Assembly (NCBI RefSeq): GCF_022867865.1
Contig: NZ_JALIEC010000005.1
Coordinates: 248,001-312,000, forward strand
Origin: Phaeobacter sp. J2-8
GTDB lineage: Bacteria > Pseudomonadota > Alphaproteobacteria > Rhodobacterales > Rhodobacteraceae
Direction of reading: 5' to 3'
Length of the DNA stretch: 64,000 nt
Part shown: positions 63,063 to 64,000 of the stretch, in pieces
How the letters are laid out: every line of letters starts with the position of its first letter
Position numbering within the stretch: position 1 is the stretch's first letter
Notes under the pieces: generated by a model
The model's input: only the letters and a program-made list of their open reading frames with translations
Told to the model about the DNA's origin: nothing
Databases searched by the model: none
Position numbers and translations under genes: made by a program

Positions 63063-64000
63063 ATGATCCACACATGTGAAAACGGCGCAATCAGCGTGCA
63101 AACCCTGCATACCACCATGCGCTTTGGCGCGTTTACGGCGCTGGACGATGTGTCGATCGACATTCCGGCGGGCACTTTTCATGCCCTGCTTGGCGAAAAC
63201 GGTGCGGGGAAATCCACGCTCGTCAAATGCATGATGGGGTTTTACAACGCCACCTCTGGCGAGCTTCTGGTCAAAGGCCGAGAGGCGCGCATGACCGACC
63301 CCAAGGTGGCGCAGAAGCTGGGCCTTGGAATGGTTTATCAGCATTTCACGCTGGTGCCGTCGTTGACGGGGGCCGAGAACCTTGTGATCAGCCGCGCCGA
63401 CACGCCGGGATTGATCGACTGGCGGCGCGAAACCCGCGCGCTTGACGCCTTTATGACCAAGATGCCGTTTCACGTGCCGCTTGATCAACCTGTCAGCCGG
63501 CTGGCGGCAGGAGAAAAACAAAAGCTGGAGATCATCAAACAGCTCTATCTGGGCAACAGGTTCCTCATCCTGGACGAACCGACGTCGGTTCTGACCCCGG
63601 CAGAGGCGGATGAGGTGCTGGGCCATGTGCGTGCGTTGACGCAGGCGGGGGAAATTACGGTATTGATGATCACGCATAAATTCCGCGAGGTCAGCGCCTT
63701 TGCCGATGATGTGTCGATCCTGCGGCGTGGTAAATATGTCGGCGGCGGGTCCGTGGCCGACATGAGTATCGAAGATATGAGCCGCGCGATGATGGGCGAG
63801 GCCCCCGTCATCAGCACCCGAAGCCGGCGCGACACGGTCAAACAGCCGCTTCTGACAATGAACGGCATCAAAGCGCGGGATCGCACCGGGCTCAAGCCCA
63901 TCGAAATCGACGATGTGACGCTTCATTCCGGGGAAATCCTTGGGATTGCGGGCATTTCCGGCAATGGCCAAATGGAGCTGATGGAAATCCTGACCGGGCA
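63063..64000 (+). CDS. BMP-type ABC transporter ATP-binding protein, 3' end beyond the window
   Basis: At least 312 residues of a two-cassette ATPase (YufO/RbsA-like). The first cassette has Walker A GENGAGKST, signature-like LAAGEKQKLEI, Walker B FLILDEPTSVL and switch His in ITHKF. The second begins with ILGIAGISGNGQMELMEIL where the sequence ends; such cassettes are about 500 residues. It belongs with the binding protein and permeases at 58129-61284, though separated from them by the amidase and biuH genes. Confidence 0.92.
   Translation, partial: MIHTCENGAISVQTLHTTMRFGAFTALDDVSIDIPAGTFHALLGENGAGKSTLVKCMMGFYNATSGELLVKGREARMTDPKVAQKLGLGMVYQHFTLVPSLTGAENLVISRADTPGLIDWRRETRALDAFMTKMPFHVPLDQPVSRLAAGEKQKLEIIKQLYLGNRFLILDEPTSVLTPAEADEVLGHVRALTQAGEITVLMITHKFREVSAFADDVSILRRGKYVGGGSVADMSIEDMSRAMMGEAPVISTRSRRDTVKQPLLTMNGIKARDRTGLKPIEIDDVTLHSGEILGIAGISGNGQMELMEILTG

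Noticed and set aside
1-64000. CRISPR array, insertion sequence, prophage or integrase
   Set aside because: No regularly spaced repeats, transposase, integrase or phage structural genes were found on either strand.

Overview
The window is GC-rich chromosomal DNA from an alphaproteobacterium, most likely the Roseobacter/Rhodobacteraceae lineage. The evidence is a set of families typical of that group (DUF6456, DUF6477, DUF6476, DUF6324, Lin0512, MmcB), a phaZ / phaC-phaP-phaR polyhydroxyalkanoate locus, a ribB-ribH-nusB operon, a tRNA-His with discriminator A73 and no encoded G-1, and a perfect CtrA-type site. Most of the window is ordinary housekeeping and catabolic DNA. I see no CRISPR array, insertion sequence, prophage or integron.

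Layout. 1-5.9 kb: cytochrome c' (partial), a diheme cytochrome c, an FAD monooxygenase, lipA, a peroxiredoxin, and an Lrp-type regulator divergent from phhA-phhB (phenylalanine hydroxylation). 5.9-13.1 kb: the divergent DUF6456/DUF6477 pair with a DnaA box between them, an MttB-superfamily methyltransferase with two Lin0512 genes, a DUF2270 protein, guaA and a TerB-like protein. 13.3-22.9 kb: an amine/amino-acid ABC importer followed by two glutamine-synthetase-like ligases, a class I amidotransferase, an FAD amine oxidase and a DegT/AHBA-type aminotransferase, which together look like a gamma-glutamylation route for amine catabolism. 23.0-27.7 kb: PHB storage (phaR, phaP, phaC, phaZ) with two CTGC-N3-GCAG sites before phaP. 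27.7-33.5 kb: a Gfo/Idh oxidoreductase, rpoH, an RluD-type pseudouridine synthase, and a three-gene heme module (pentaheme c, Tll0287-like monoheme, b-type membrane protein) behind a triple CtrA box. 33.5-42.4 kb: tRNA-His, small proteins, a candidate structured RNA, nusB-ribH-ribB, a CDGSH protein, rlmB and tRNA-Tyr. 42.7-55 kb: an OYE-family oxidoreductase, a TctABC importer, and a divergent five-enzyme operon (Gfo/Idh, SDR, TIM-barrel isomerase/dehydratase, ThDP enzyme, aldehyde dehydrogenase) with an IclR regulator. Its order of chemistry resembles inositol catabolism. 55-64 kb: allophanate hydrolase (atzF), a LysR regulator, and a BMP-type ABC importer with a formamidase-like amidase and a biuret hydrolase whose catalytic residues align by spacing with known BiuH. 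This is a nitrogen-scavenging cluster for biuret and related amides.

Sequence quality matters here. Eight genes (FAD monooxygenase, DUF6456, MttB-like, ABC binding protein, rpoH, nusB, ribH, ThDP enzyme) are each split by one small indel. Six of these are single-base losses, nearly all in short G or C runs. Because rpoH, nusB and ribH are normally essential or close to it, the simplest reading is residual sequencing error, and I annotate these genes as full-length with a frameshift.

Other structure: five copies of a modular intergenic palindromic repeat (core AAATATCCCGGGGG), several clear intrinsic terminators, and an 18-bp perfect palindrome in front of the first glutamine-synthetase-like gene.
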